A DNA stretch of 64,000 nucleotides, from contig NZ_JACBXU010000006.1 of the NCBI RefSeq assembly GCF_013415305.1, positions 124,001 to 188,000 of the forward strand. The letters run 5' to 3'. The notes beneath the pieces were generated by a model, which was not told the DNA's origin, made no database searches, and was given only the letters and a program-made list of their open reading frames with translations. The position numbers were made by a program, and so were the translations under genes. This DNA is from Pantoea sp. WMus005. Lineage in GTDB: Bacteria > Pseudomonadota > Gammaproteobacteria > Enterobacterales > Enterobacteriaceae. Below are positions 10,301 to 17,224 of this stretch, piece by piece. The stretch's first letter is position 1. The number at the start of each line of letters is the position of its first letter.

Positions 10301-11129
10301 GCTGAATCTGGCGCTGAAGGGCGACAGTTATAAAGTGGATATCGGCAGTACGCCGCTGGGCCAGGATCTCAGTACGCTGGTCGGGGGCGTACAGTGGTCA
10401 CCGAAACTCACCGACTTCCTGACGCTGATCCTGACCGGTGAGCGTCGCGCGATTACTGACAGCCTGCTCTCTTACGTCGGCGCAGAAGATAAAGCCAGCG
10501 GCAAACGCTGGGGGCGTGTTACGAAGAATGGCGCTAATGGCCTGTTAAGCTATGACAATGGCGATGCAGGGTTCTATGTGGGGGGAGGGGCTTACAGCTA
10601 CACGGGCGAGAATGTGGCCAGCAACAACAACCTGCAGGCGACCGCAGGCGCCTATGTCCGTCCATTCCACACGGACGACCGCGAGCTGAAAGTGGGCATA
10701 AGCCTGGCGTGGATGGACTTCTCGAAGAACCTCAGCTACTTCAGTTACGGACAAGGCGGCTACTTCAGCCCGCAGAACTACGCGTCGGTCTCGTTCCCGA
10801 TAGAGTTCTCACGCAAATTTGACGATTTAAAAGTGAATATTGGCGGTGCGGCTGGTTATCAGACCTACAGTCAGGATAAGAGCGCGTACTTCCCTGCGAA
10901 TGCCAGCCTGCAGTCAGAGCTGGAATCCCTTGCCGCCAGCGGCAACGTGAAAGACGCTTACTACTCTGGTGGCAGCAAAAATGGCATCGGCTACAACCTG
11001 CACGCCGGGGCGGACTACAAACTCAATAACGATGTAACGATTGGCGGCCAGCTGGGTTATGACACCTTTGGTGACTACAACGAAAGCAGCGCGCAGCTCT
11101 ATGTCCGTTACCTGTTCGGAGAGAAGTAA
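7314..11129 (+). CDS. bcsC: Cellulose synthase outer-membrane/TPR subunit BcsC (bcsD-type operon)
   Basis: 1271 residues. A signal peptide (about 1-28, ending LLAAES) precedes many TPR units up to about residue 800. A linker follows, and then a C-terminal BcsC-type outer-membrane beta-barrel (about 930-1271) with FSYGQGGYFSPQ and the terminal aromatic strand VRYLFGEK. The TPR scaffold spans the periplasm and the barrel is the exit pore. It is about 110 residues longer than the second BcsC at 22104. AAGGA lies about eight bases before the ATG. The stop codon overlaps the bcsD ATG (TAATG). The sequence is clearly not a recent duplicate of the second copy. Confidence 0.95.
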   Translation: MKTNLLSAGIRKALLLGSALALSQPLLAAESTNPALQALFDQASYWHQKAHDDLAKASLQKVLMVEPGNSQALYLLALYSQQGGDTAAAAQYRTRLSQVSPNDPHLGELDNARQMQTIPQAQLSLARQQARSGNIPAALQTWRNTFTGNEPPPSVAAEYYLTMAGDRTLLPQAVEALRQFAAQHPQDTGARLALGKALTYQEPTRREGIEVLSSLASGNQDADRSLRQALLWLGPQPSDAARYQTWQQRHPQDSAVIDYYRKNVGGAEKGAGFSALNSGDVGGAQSSFEKVLGANPQDADALAGMGYVAQRAGRYQEAADYLQRSAQLGGDQGSSRQQQADDARFYAQLASAQQALKSGDTAQALTLSEPLVQADGEKGLAARLFRADVLRRTNQPQQAEQIYRTILQSDADNRSAKEGLFYVLRQQNRSAEASTLLGALPDSVRQSVTPRANEADALRQQAKRQLAAGNNAAAIATLQQGIQRYPSDGWLRLDLARLYRQQGDTLLAANVMQPVMRSGASTSELYAGALNASESGGWQQASALLARIPANAKTAAMRELAQRVNFNLQMSTADQYLAQGATAAAGNTLKALTVTPPTNPVDAGNLAQKLAQAGDLTSAVSVVRTNLQRGVQGNAGDYAAQMAVLNQAGLGSEAQRFLSNPELQARSTPTQLAGIRNGYLINEVDRLRQQRQYAVAYDKLIGALQQDPQNRDLMFAMARLYQDGKMNRDAGVVYDYLMTQDTPTQDARVGAINVALAQNNVQRANALSRGLNTTTQTPDRLLLLARVAEANGEHSQAMTYLRSARGQLIGLQGAQPGSVPTVGGLALADNPFINRNTSPVGRSPSSYGTVLPWQAAPAGIATDVTTQGEPAAGSETVSQQSQVMHDVDTMMDSLQEKTGTWSQGRVQVRSRDGDAGLSKLTEAKAPLTFSTVPFGTARVDFTATPVSLTAGSGAADAWRRFGTNALSQGRVVAAGGATVNDLPNATTDSQTASGVELNLALKGDSYKVDIGSTPLGQDLSTLVGGVQWSPKLTDFLTLILTGERRAITDSLLSYVGAEDKASGKRWGRVTKNGANGLLSYDNGDAGFYVGGGAYSYTGENVASNNNLQATAGAYVRPFHTDDRELKVGISLAWMDFSKNLSYFSYGQGGYFSPQNYASVSFPIEFSRKFDDLKVNIGGAAGYQTYSQDKSAYFPANASLQSELESLAASGNVKDAYYSGGSKNGIGYNLHAGADYKLNNDVTIGGQLGYDTFGDYNESSAQLYVRYLFGEK

Positions 11130-11572
11130 TGAGTGAGCATTCGGGGGTATTACATCCTTATCAGCCGGGCTGGTTTGACCTCGTCAGCGTACTGATTGAC
11201 GGAATGATCGCCAACGCCGGTCAGCAGGAGGCGGAAGCCTTTCTCTATAAGATGGGGGAATCGCTGGCGACCCGCTATCCTTTGCCAGAGTCGCGCACCG
11301 TGCAGGATCTGGAGCGTGAAGCCAATCTGCAGCTGGCGCGGTTTAACTGGGGCTTTGTGCAGCTTCAGCCAGAAGAGACGGCGCTCCTGATTGCGTATCA
11401 CGCCTTACCTGCGGGCGACAATATCCACTCTCCAGCTGACTGGCAGGCAGCGTTTGGTGCAGTCATGGCCGGACTTTTCTCAGGCTGGTTACAGGGCCAG
11501 GGCGGCAGCAGGATTGTGCCGGTGACGCTTGAACTCAACGATGGCAGCACGCTGCACTATCGATATCAATAG
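11129..11572 (+). CDS. bcsD: Cellulose synthase subunit BcsD
   Basis: 147 residues. BcsD marks the operon type first known from Komagataeibacter/Gluconacetobacter and helps glucan chains align into ordered fibrils; E. coli has none. The protein starts MSEHSGVLHPYQPGW and has no signal peptide or membrane helix, consistent with a cytosolic location as reported for the BcsD-BcsH belt. It is mostly predicted helical, with a C-terminal strand segment (VPVTLELNDGSTLHY). It overlaps bcsC by one base, and bcsZ follows nine bases after the stop. The family call rests on context plus recognisable segments such as ATRYPLP and the C-terminal strand. Confidence 0.85.
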   Translation: MSEHSGVLHPYQPGWFDLVSVLIDGMIANAGQQEAEAFLYKMGESLATRYPLPESRTVQDLEREANLQLARFNWGFVQLQPEETALLIAYHALPAGDNIHSPADWQAAFGAVMAGLFSGWLQGQGGSRIVPVTLELNDGSTLHYRYQ

Positions 11573-11580
11573 GATCGAAA

Positions 11581-12588
11581 ATGAAACGTAAGCCATTCTG
11601 GATGGGCTGGATCTGCTCTGTTTTACTGCTGGCCTGCAGCGCGCAGGCGAGTGCCAGCGGCTGGGACACGTTTAAAAGCCGCTTTTTGACCGCGGAAGGG
11701 CGGATCACGGACACCGCCAATAACAATGTCAGTCACACCGAAGGTCAGGGTTATGGCATGTTGCTGGCGGTGGCCAACAACGATCGTGCCACCTTCGATC
11801 GGCTGTGGCAGTGGACGCGCACCCAGCTGCAAAATCCACAGACCGATCTCTTTTACTGGCGCTATGTGCCAGGCAGTGACAACCCGGTTGCCGACAAAAA
11901 TAACGCCTCGGATGGTGATGTACTGCTGGCCTGGGCGCTACAGCGCGCTGCTCAGAAATGGCAGGTGGAGAGCTACCAGCAGGCGTCTGACCGTATTCAG
12001 CACGCGATCATCAAGCGGGATGTCACGAGCTTTGGCGGCCATACCGTCCTGCTGCCGGGCGCGCAGGGTTTCAATAAAACCAGCTATGTGGTGCTTAACC
12101 CCTCCTATTTCCTGTTTCAGGCGTGGCGGGAGTTTGGCGAGCGCAGTCATCTGCAGGTCTGGGATAAGCTGATTAATGATGGTTTTGATCTGCTGGGTAA
12201 GCTGAGCTTTGGCAAAACCGGTCTGCCGCTGGACTGGGTTGCGCTGAATGCCGACGGTTCGGTTGCACCCGCGGTAGGCTACTCAAACCGCTTCAGTTAC
12301 GACGCGATTCGCGTACCGCTGAACATCTGGTGGTATGACCCGCACAGTCTGGCGCTGGTGCCGTTTCAGCGCGTCTGGCAGGGTTACAGCCGTATGCTGA
12401 CCCCCGCCTGGTTCGATGTGCTGGCAAATGCGCCTGCTCCTTATCATCTTGAGGGCGGTCTGCTGGCGGTGCGTGATCTGACGCTGAATGAGACCGGCTA
12501 TCTGAGCGATAAGCTGGCTGCGGATCAGAACTACTTTTCTGCCAGTCTGCAGCTGCTGACCTGGCAGGCGTTTCAGGAGAAGCGCTGA
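11581..12588 (+). CDS. bcsZ: Periplasmic endo-1,4-beta-glucanase BcsZ (GH8)
   Basis: 335 residues. A signal peptide (about 1-25) precedes a GH8 catalytic domain. The general acid sits in SHTEGQGYG (Glu54), the ASDGD sugar-binding acidic motif is at 109-113, and the base Asp is in FSYDAIRVP (Asp241). BcsZ cuts beta-1,4-glucan in the periplasm and influences how much polymer is released. In E. coli it lies between bcsB and bcsC. Here it is the last gene of the bcsD-type operon, and the E. coli-type operon further on has none, so this copy may serve both machines. Length and catalytic residues look normal. Confidence 0.95.
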   Translation: MKRKPFWMGWICSVLLLACSAQASASGWDTFKSRFLTAEGRITDTANNNVSHTEGQGYGMLLAVANNDRATFDRLWQWTRTQLQNPQTDLFYWRYVPGSDNPVADKNNASDGDVLLAWALQRAAQKWQVESYQQASDRIQHAIIKRDVTSFGGHTVLLPGAQGFNKTSYVVLNPSYFLFQAWREFGERSHLQVWDKLINDGFDLLGKLSFGKTGLPLDWVALNADGSVAPAVGYSNRFSYDAIRVPLNIWWYDPHSLALVPFQRVWQGYSRMLTPAWFDVLANAPAPYHLEGGLLAVRDLTLNETGYLSDKLAADQNYFSASLQLLTWQAFQEKR

Positions 12589-12594
12589 TAACAG

Positions 12595-12623
12595 GCAGAA
12601 CGGCGGCGCTGGCCGCGTTCTGC
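12595..12623 (+). terminator. Stem-loop after bcsZ
   Basis: GCAGAACG pairs with CGTTCTGC around a GC-rich inner stem, seven bases past the bcsZ stop. There is no T run on this strand, so termination is likely but not certain; it may instead protect the 3' end. Confidence 0.5.
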
Positions 12624-12648
12624 TGCCGACAGTAACACGATAAAATTG

Positions 12649-12674
12649 GGTCAGGCGCTAAGCGGCGCCTGACC
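12649..12674 (-). terminator. Hairpin between convergent bcsZ and bcsG
   Basis: A perfect 10-bp stem (GGTCAGGCGC/GCGCCTGACC) with a six-base loop. Read on the minus strand it is followed by CAATTTTATC, so it most likely ends the bcsEFG transcript and may also block read-through from bcsZ. Confidence 0.6.
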
Positions 12675-12702
12675 CGCACTTCTGCTTTCCGGCGGTGATG
12701 CG

Positions 12703-14370
12703 TTACTCCGGATAGCGCACCCAGTCGCCGCCGTTGAGCCTGATCCAGGGCTTGCCCTGATACATCATCACCACAGCACCGTCGTTTTCCGACACCACTG
12801 GCGTCTGCGGCAGCTTGTCCGTCAGCACCGACATATTCACATTCGGCGCATTAAAGACCTGCCCATCCACCACGCGGGAGACAATTTCTGAGATTGCCAG
12901 CAGGCTGGTCGGTGCATCTATATTCAGAGGCTGTCCCTGATGCGGGGCTTTCATGCCAACAAACTTAATCCCTACCGGCACATGCGTGATGTCAGGGCTG
13001 GGAATGTCGCGCAGACCCGACATCTGCATCTTGTCACCCTGCAATGCTGCACCATGCTCCGGCACCACCAGCACCATCACCCGACGGCCCGACTTCTCCA
13101 GCTGAGTGAGGAAGGCGTCGATCTGATCAAACAGCAACTGAGCGCGCGGCTTCCACGGGGCGGTTTTGGTGCTGCCCATTTCACGGGTGCCGTCGTGCAG
13201 CGGGATCAGGTTATAGAAGGTGGCGCTGCGGGCATCGCTGCTTTTGCTGCGATCGTCGAGCCAGCGCTGCATCAGCTGAGCATCGTTGAGCACTGGCGAG
13301 CCGTCGAATGAGGTCAGTTCCGGCGCAATGCCCGCCTGCAACATCAGCGGTGCCTGAATATCCCCGCCTTCGCGCAACTCTTTGAGATAATTACCAAACA
13401 CCCCGGTATGATCCATCATCAGCTGCTCTTTAAAGCCCAGTTTCGCCAGATTATCAAACAGATAGCAGCGTGAATCAGTGGGTTTGTAGAGATCGCTGTG
13501 CGAGGTCTGACCGCAGCTGGCACGCAGCAGACGAATCCCCGCCGGCCCGCTGTAACTGGTGGCGGAGTTATAGTTCGTCAGCATAATGTCAAAGTGCTGC
13601 CACAGGGGATGATTACGCAGCTGCGAGGCATCCATATCCGACCAGGCGAGTGAACAGATGTTGATAACCAGAATGTCGAACGGCTGCGAATCGGCAGGCA
13701 GGCTGTCAGGGAAATGGGTAACACGCTTGCGCTCACTCTCATAAAAACGGCTGAGCCAGGCGGTCAGGCTGGCACTGGTGGGCGCGGCTGACTGATCGAG
13801 TCCGTCCGGCACGGGAGCGGCCTGGCTGTTGGCAGCGGCGGGCGTCTGATTCAGGACCACCTGCGGAGTGGCTGCGCGGGTCGGCAGCAGCGACATTGCC
13901 GGACCCGCGATGGTCAGCACGTTGAGCCAGATGAGCATCAACGAAACCAGCACCGTGATACGAACCCACTGCGCAACAAAAAGATAGAGAACCAGCAGGA
14001 CAAAGAGCGCACCCACCATTTGCCAGTTGATAAACCGGTCTGCCAGATCGAGAAGATAGGCGGCAGAGAAGCCCGCCAGCTGATCGCCCTGGCTGAGGAT
14101 GCTGCTGAGTCCCGGCAGCCAGGTGTCATGCCATAACAGTGCGAAACCAATAGGGATTGAGGCCCAGTGGCGAAGGCGATGCAGACGTAACGACGGCAGC
14201 GGTAAGAGCAGCCAGGCGAGAAACACCAGGTTGCTCAGGGCGTGAAAGTTGAGATAGCCGTACCAAAGCAGGGCGAACTTCACTAAAAAGTAAAAATTCC
14301 AGCCACCCAGTCCGCGCCAGGAAGACCAGAAGCTGGAAGAGGAGGCCGCCACAGGTTGATCACTATTCAT
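12703..14370 (-). CDS. bcsG: Cellulose phosphoethanolamine transferase BcsG
   Basis: 555 residues. About five N-terminal membrane helices (to about 165) anchor a periplasmic alkaline-phosphatase-fold domain. It moves phosphoethanolamine from phosphatidylethanolamine onto the C6 position of cellulose glucose units. By alignment with E. coli BcsG the zinc-ligand Cys is in INICSLAW (about 239). The nucleophilic Ser is in ATSYSGP (about 274), and the VPEHG acid/His pair is near 438. Its ATG overlaps the bcsF stop by one base. It belongs to the bcsE-F-G unit, which points against both synthase operons. All catalytic residues appear intact, so modified cellulose is expected. Confidence 0.95.
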   Translation of the reverse strand: MNSDQPVAASSSSFWSSWRGLGGWNFYFLVKFALLWYGYLNFHALSNLVFLAWLLLPLPSLRLHRLRHWASIPIGFALLWHDTWLPGLSSILSQGDQLAGFSAAYLLDLADRFINWQMVGALFVLLVLYLFVAQWVRITVLVSLMLIWLNVLTIAGPAMSLLPTRAATPQVVLNQTPAAANSQAAPVPDGLDQSAAPTSASLTAWLSRFYESERKRVTHFPDSLPADSQPFDILVINICSLAWSDMDASQLRNHPLWQHFDIMLTNYNSATSYSGPAGIRLLRASCGQTSHSDLYKPTDSRCYLFDNLAKLGFKEQLMMDHTGVFGNYLKELREGGDIQAPLMLQAGIAPELTSFDGSPVLNDAQLMQRWLDDRSKSSDARSATFYNLIPLHDGTREMGSTKTAPWKPRAQLLFDQIDAFLTQLEKSGRRVMVLVVPEHGAALQGDKMQMSGLRDIPSPDITHVPVGIKFVGMKAPHQGQPLNIDAPTSLLAISEIVSRVVDGQVFNAPNVNMSVLTDKLPQTPVVSENDGAVVMMYQGKPWIRLNGGDWVRYPE

Positions 14371-14558
14371 TAATTTTTTGCATCCGTTTCAGAGGATTTT
14401 CGCTGCCAGTGGCCTTCCGATTTAAGCGCGCGTGCAGGCAACAGGCGATTCATGATGCCGTTCCAGCGACGCGGTAACCATTGATGATATAACGGCTTTA
14501 AAATCAGCAGGATAAAAAGGATCAGTAGCGCAATCTGTACCCAGTCCATCAGATTCAT
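14370..14558 (-). CDS. bcsF: Small membrane protein BcsF
   Basis: 62 residues. One N-terminal transmembrane helix (about 6-24, rich in Leu and Ile) is followed by a basic cytosolic tail. In E. coli BcsF recruits BcsE to the membrane and works with BcsG. Position between bcsE and bcsG, the one-base overlaps on both sides and the size all match. Confidence 0.88.
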   Translation of the reverse strand: MNLMDWVQIALLILFILLILKPLYHQWLPRRWNGIMNRLLPARALKSEGHWQRKSSETDAKN

Positions 14559-16093
14559 CAGGCTTTGTTCTCCGGCAATAAAATGATGGGCAGCGGTGCT
14601 GAGCGTGCCAGCGTTTCGCTCCGGCTCTCAATGGCGGCGCGCGCCGTCTCCGGGGCTGGCATCAGGTCCTGAATCGCCATCGGCGTCAGTTTTTTGATAT
14701 TGCTGACTTCCGCAAGAATCTGATTATCCTCGAACCAGACCATCCGGTTTGCAAACAGCTCATCATGAGGCAGTGAAAATATATATTTCAATGCCTTATC
14801 AAGATCGTTATAGCGGCAGGAGGAGAGAAAAAGTATCACGCGATCTTCCAGCACCGTGACCAGATCGCCGAAGCGGCGCGGCTTACAGAGCGTCAGGATC
14901 TGCTGGGGTTTGAGCTGCGGCACTGGCCGCAATGCCACCAGCAGGCCCTTATCATTTTCCGGCAGTAAGGTATTACTGATCAACTGGCTGACTGACTGAC
15001 AGAAGGCGTCAAGCCGCAGGTAGCCTTTCTCATGCAGCGGCTGCAGCGAGGCGGTTAACGCCTCAAGACTGGCGGGAACGCGACGGTTAAACACCTGTCC
15101 CTGAAGACCTTCCAGTGTGGTCAGAAAGCGCGACATGGCTGCGTTAGCCGGCACAATGGTGTTGACTCCGCAGGCCAGCAGCAGGCGCTCGTCGCTATAG
15201 CGCAGGCTGGCACCCATCTCACGTACCACAATTTTCATTCCGTTGCCGCGAGCACGACGCAGGCTGTGCACCATTTTCGCCAGTTCGCTGATATAGTCGC
15301 TGCGGGTCAGACTGAAAATCACCGTCGCGGCATTGGCCTGTTGTGCGCGGAACCAGACCTGCTCATTATCATCAAACAGTTGCCACTGGCGTGAAAGCGG
15401 AGGTGCGCCCTCAAGCACGACTTTGTCCGCGAGATAATGTTGTTCGTCATTAAGGCTCAACGGTTCCTGCTTTTCATTTAAGGTAAAGAAACGATCCTCT
15501 TCATAGCCCAGACGTATTGCACGATCGGCGAGCAGGCGTTCGGCGGCATACCACCAGTTAATTCGATATTGCCAGCTGTCCTGCTGAAAGCTCAAATGCG
15601 CAACGCCATCAAGCTGACGAAAATAACGCTGAAGATTATTACTCAGATTTATTATGGTGGTGCCGGAGGTGATGATTAAAAGCGTGAGCTTTCTTTTATG
15701 CAGCGTGCGGCGCATACCCTTTATCCACCGGCTTAATTCGGCGTCATCAAGCTTATCCCACTGCGCCGCGCTGCTGTTAAATATCACCAGTCCATTTTTA
15801 CTGCCGAGCGTGCGCAGAAAATCACTTTCCAGCTGCAAAAGACTTCGTTTGCTTTTGGAAAGAGAAAACAGCGGTATACGGTCGGGACCGCCGATCGGGT
15901 CAGGCGTCAGGAGATCACGAGGCGGTTGATCAGCGCTGATCAGCGTGACGGCCTGCTGATGTGAAATCACCTGGCGAATAAACGTGCGGGCGTCATCCTG
16001 CCGTGCACACGTCACCCAATAACAGCCAGGCGTTTGCAATGCCGTTAATTCAGGCTGAACATGCAACAGCCCTAGCGAAAAAGAATTTTTCAT
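14558..16093 (-). CDS. bcsE: c-di-GMP-binding cellulose regulator BcsE
   Basis: 511 residues (E. coli about 523). It has a degenerate REC-like region, an inactive P-loop NTPase-like region, and a GGDEF-derived GIL domain. The GIL domain keeps the c-di-GMP motif RFGD at about 407-410. BcsE is a second c-di-GMP sensor that boosts cellulose output through BcsRQ and BcsF. It is the first gene of the minus-strand unit. About 200 bp separate its ATG from divergent bcsR, so both promoters must lie there. No frameshift or missing motif was seen. Confidence 0.93.
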   Translation of the reverse strand: MKNSFSLGLLHVQPELTALQTPGCYWVTCARQDDARTFIRQVISHQQAVTLISADQPPRDLLTPDPIGGPDRIPLFSLSKSKRSLLQLESDFLRTLGSKNGLVIFNSSAAQWDKLDDAELSRWIKGMRRTLHKRKLTLLIITSGTTIINLSNNLQRYFRQLDGVAHLSFQQDSWQYRINWWYAAERLLADRAIRLGYEEDRFFTLNEKQEPLSLNDEQHYLADKVVLEGAPPLSRQWQLFDDNEQVWFRAQQANAATVIFSLTRSDYISELAKMVHSLRRARGNGMKIVVREMGASLRYSDERLLLACGVNTIVPANAAMSRFLTTLEGLQGQVFNRRVPASLEALTASLQPLHEKGYLRLDAFCQSVSQLISNTLLPENDKGLLVALRPVPQLKPQQILTLCKPRRFGDLVTVLEDRVILFLSSCRYNDLDKALKYIFSLPHDELFANRMVWFEDNQILAEVSNIKKLTPMAIQDLMPAPETARAAIESRSETLARSAPLPIILLPENKA

Positions 16094-16295
16094 ATTGAAT
16101 TCGTTATTTTTCCAGTCCAGGCTAGCTTATTATAGACAGGCCAGGATGTAACCTGAGAAATTTAAACATTGCTAATGACAGAATGGCTCACAACGTCCGG
16201 CAAATGCAGCGTTTCTGGAAAAGGTTTTTCAACCTCTTTTTTACGCACAGACGGCTATTCTGAGTCTGACATTGTTTTATCTTTGGCGAACAATA

Positions 16296-16493
16296 ATGAA
16301 AAACCAAAATCTTCATATCCCTGAGGCTGATGATGGCGATCGTCAGGATGATATTAGTGCTTTGCGTGATGCCTTTTCTCTGCACGCTTTTCGCTATGTC
16401 GACATTGCGCGCGAAGAACGCCTGAAAGAGATTGTGTCGCGCTGGCCGCTGATAGCGGAAACGGTTCCCAGCCAGCCTGAGCAATCTCACTGA
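16296..16493 (+). CDS. bcsR: Cellulose biosynthesis regulator BcsR
   Basis: 65 residues. Matches E. coli BcsR (YhjR) in DDISALRDAFSLHAFRYVDI and the C-terminal RWPLIAE. BcsR binds BcsQ and is needed for stable assembly of the synthase complex. An upstream in-frame TTG at 16272 is less likely than the ATG at 16296. No strong ribosome binding site precedes this ATG. The stop overlaps the bcsQ start by one base (TGATG). Only one bcsR is present although there are two bcsQ genes. Confidence 0.88.
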   Translation: MKNQNLHIPEADDGDRQDDISALRDAFSLHAFRYVDIAREERLKEIVSRWPLIAETVPSQPEQSH

Positions 16494-17224
16494 TGCCGCT
16501 GATAGCGCTTCAGGGCGTGCGGGGCGGTGTCGGGACGACGTCTCTTTGTGCCGGCGTAGGCTGGGCGCTGGCGGCGCTCGGCGAGCGGGTGTTGCTGATC
16601 GATGGCTCGCCGATCAGTCAGCTCGGCGTGCATTTCAATCTGCCCGCTCAGCAGGAGAATGGCTGGATGAAAGCCCTGTGCGAAGGGGGTGACTGGCAGC
16701 ACAGCGCGCTGCGCTATCCCCAGGGGCCTGATTTGCTGCCGCATGGTGTGCTTTCTCATCAGCATTCTTTGACTATTACCCGTCAGAATGAAGCGGTCGC
16801 CGCACCGCTGCTCCACGCATTGCCGGACCTGCAGGCACGCTATCAGTGGATTATTTTTGATCTGCCTGCCGACTCTCTGCCGTGGCATGAAACACTCTAT
16901 CCGCAGCTGGACGGCATACTGTGCGTCACCCAGCCAGACGCCAATTGTCATTTGCGCCTTAGTCAGCACCGCTTTCCGGCACGAACCCGCTTTGTTATCA
17001 ATCAGTTTAACGCCAACAGCCGTCTGCAGCAGGATCTGCATCAGCTCTGGATGGCGTCACTGACGCAGCTGATACCGCTAATGATCCATCGCGATGAGGC
17101 GCTGGCAGAAGCGCTGATGATGAAGCAGCCTGTCGGTGAATACCGGCCACATGCGTTAGCCAGCGAGGAGATCATCACGCTGGCTAACTGGCTGCTGCTC
17201 AATCTGAAGGGAGTGAGTTCTTGA
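16493..17224 (+). CDS. bcsQ: Cellulose biosynthesis protein BcsQ (copy 2, E. coli type)
   Basis: 243 residues. Same ATPase family as the protein at 1309 but closer to E. coli BcsQ. The nucleotide loop reads VRGGVGTTS, lacking both lysines of KGGxGKT, as I recall for E. coli BcsQ. Other family segments are LIDGSPISQLG, IIFDLPADS and the C-terminal MIHRDEALAEAL, PVGEYR and EEIITLANW. The start overlaps bcsR and the end overlaps the TTG start of bcsA, so bcsR-Q-A are coupled. Together with BcsR it should support assembly of the second synthase. Confidence 0.93.
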   Translation: MPLIALQGVRGGVGTTSLCAGVGWALAALGERVLLIDGSPISQLGVHFNLPAQQENGWMKALCEGGDWQHSALRYPQGPDLLPHGVLSHQHSLTITRQNEAVAAPLLHALPDLQARYQWIIFDLPADSLPWHETLYPQLDGILCVTQPDANCHLRLSQHRFPARTRFVINQFNANSRLQQDLHQLWMASLTQLIPLMIHRDEALAEALMMKQPVGEYRPHALASEEIITLANWLLLNLKGVSS

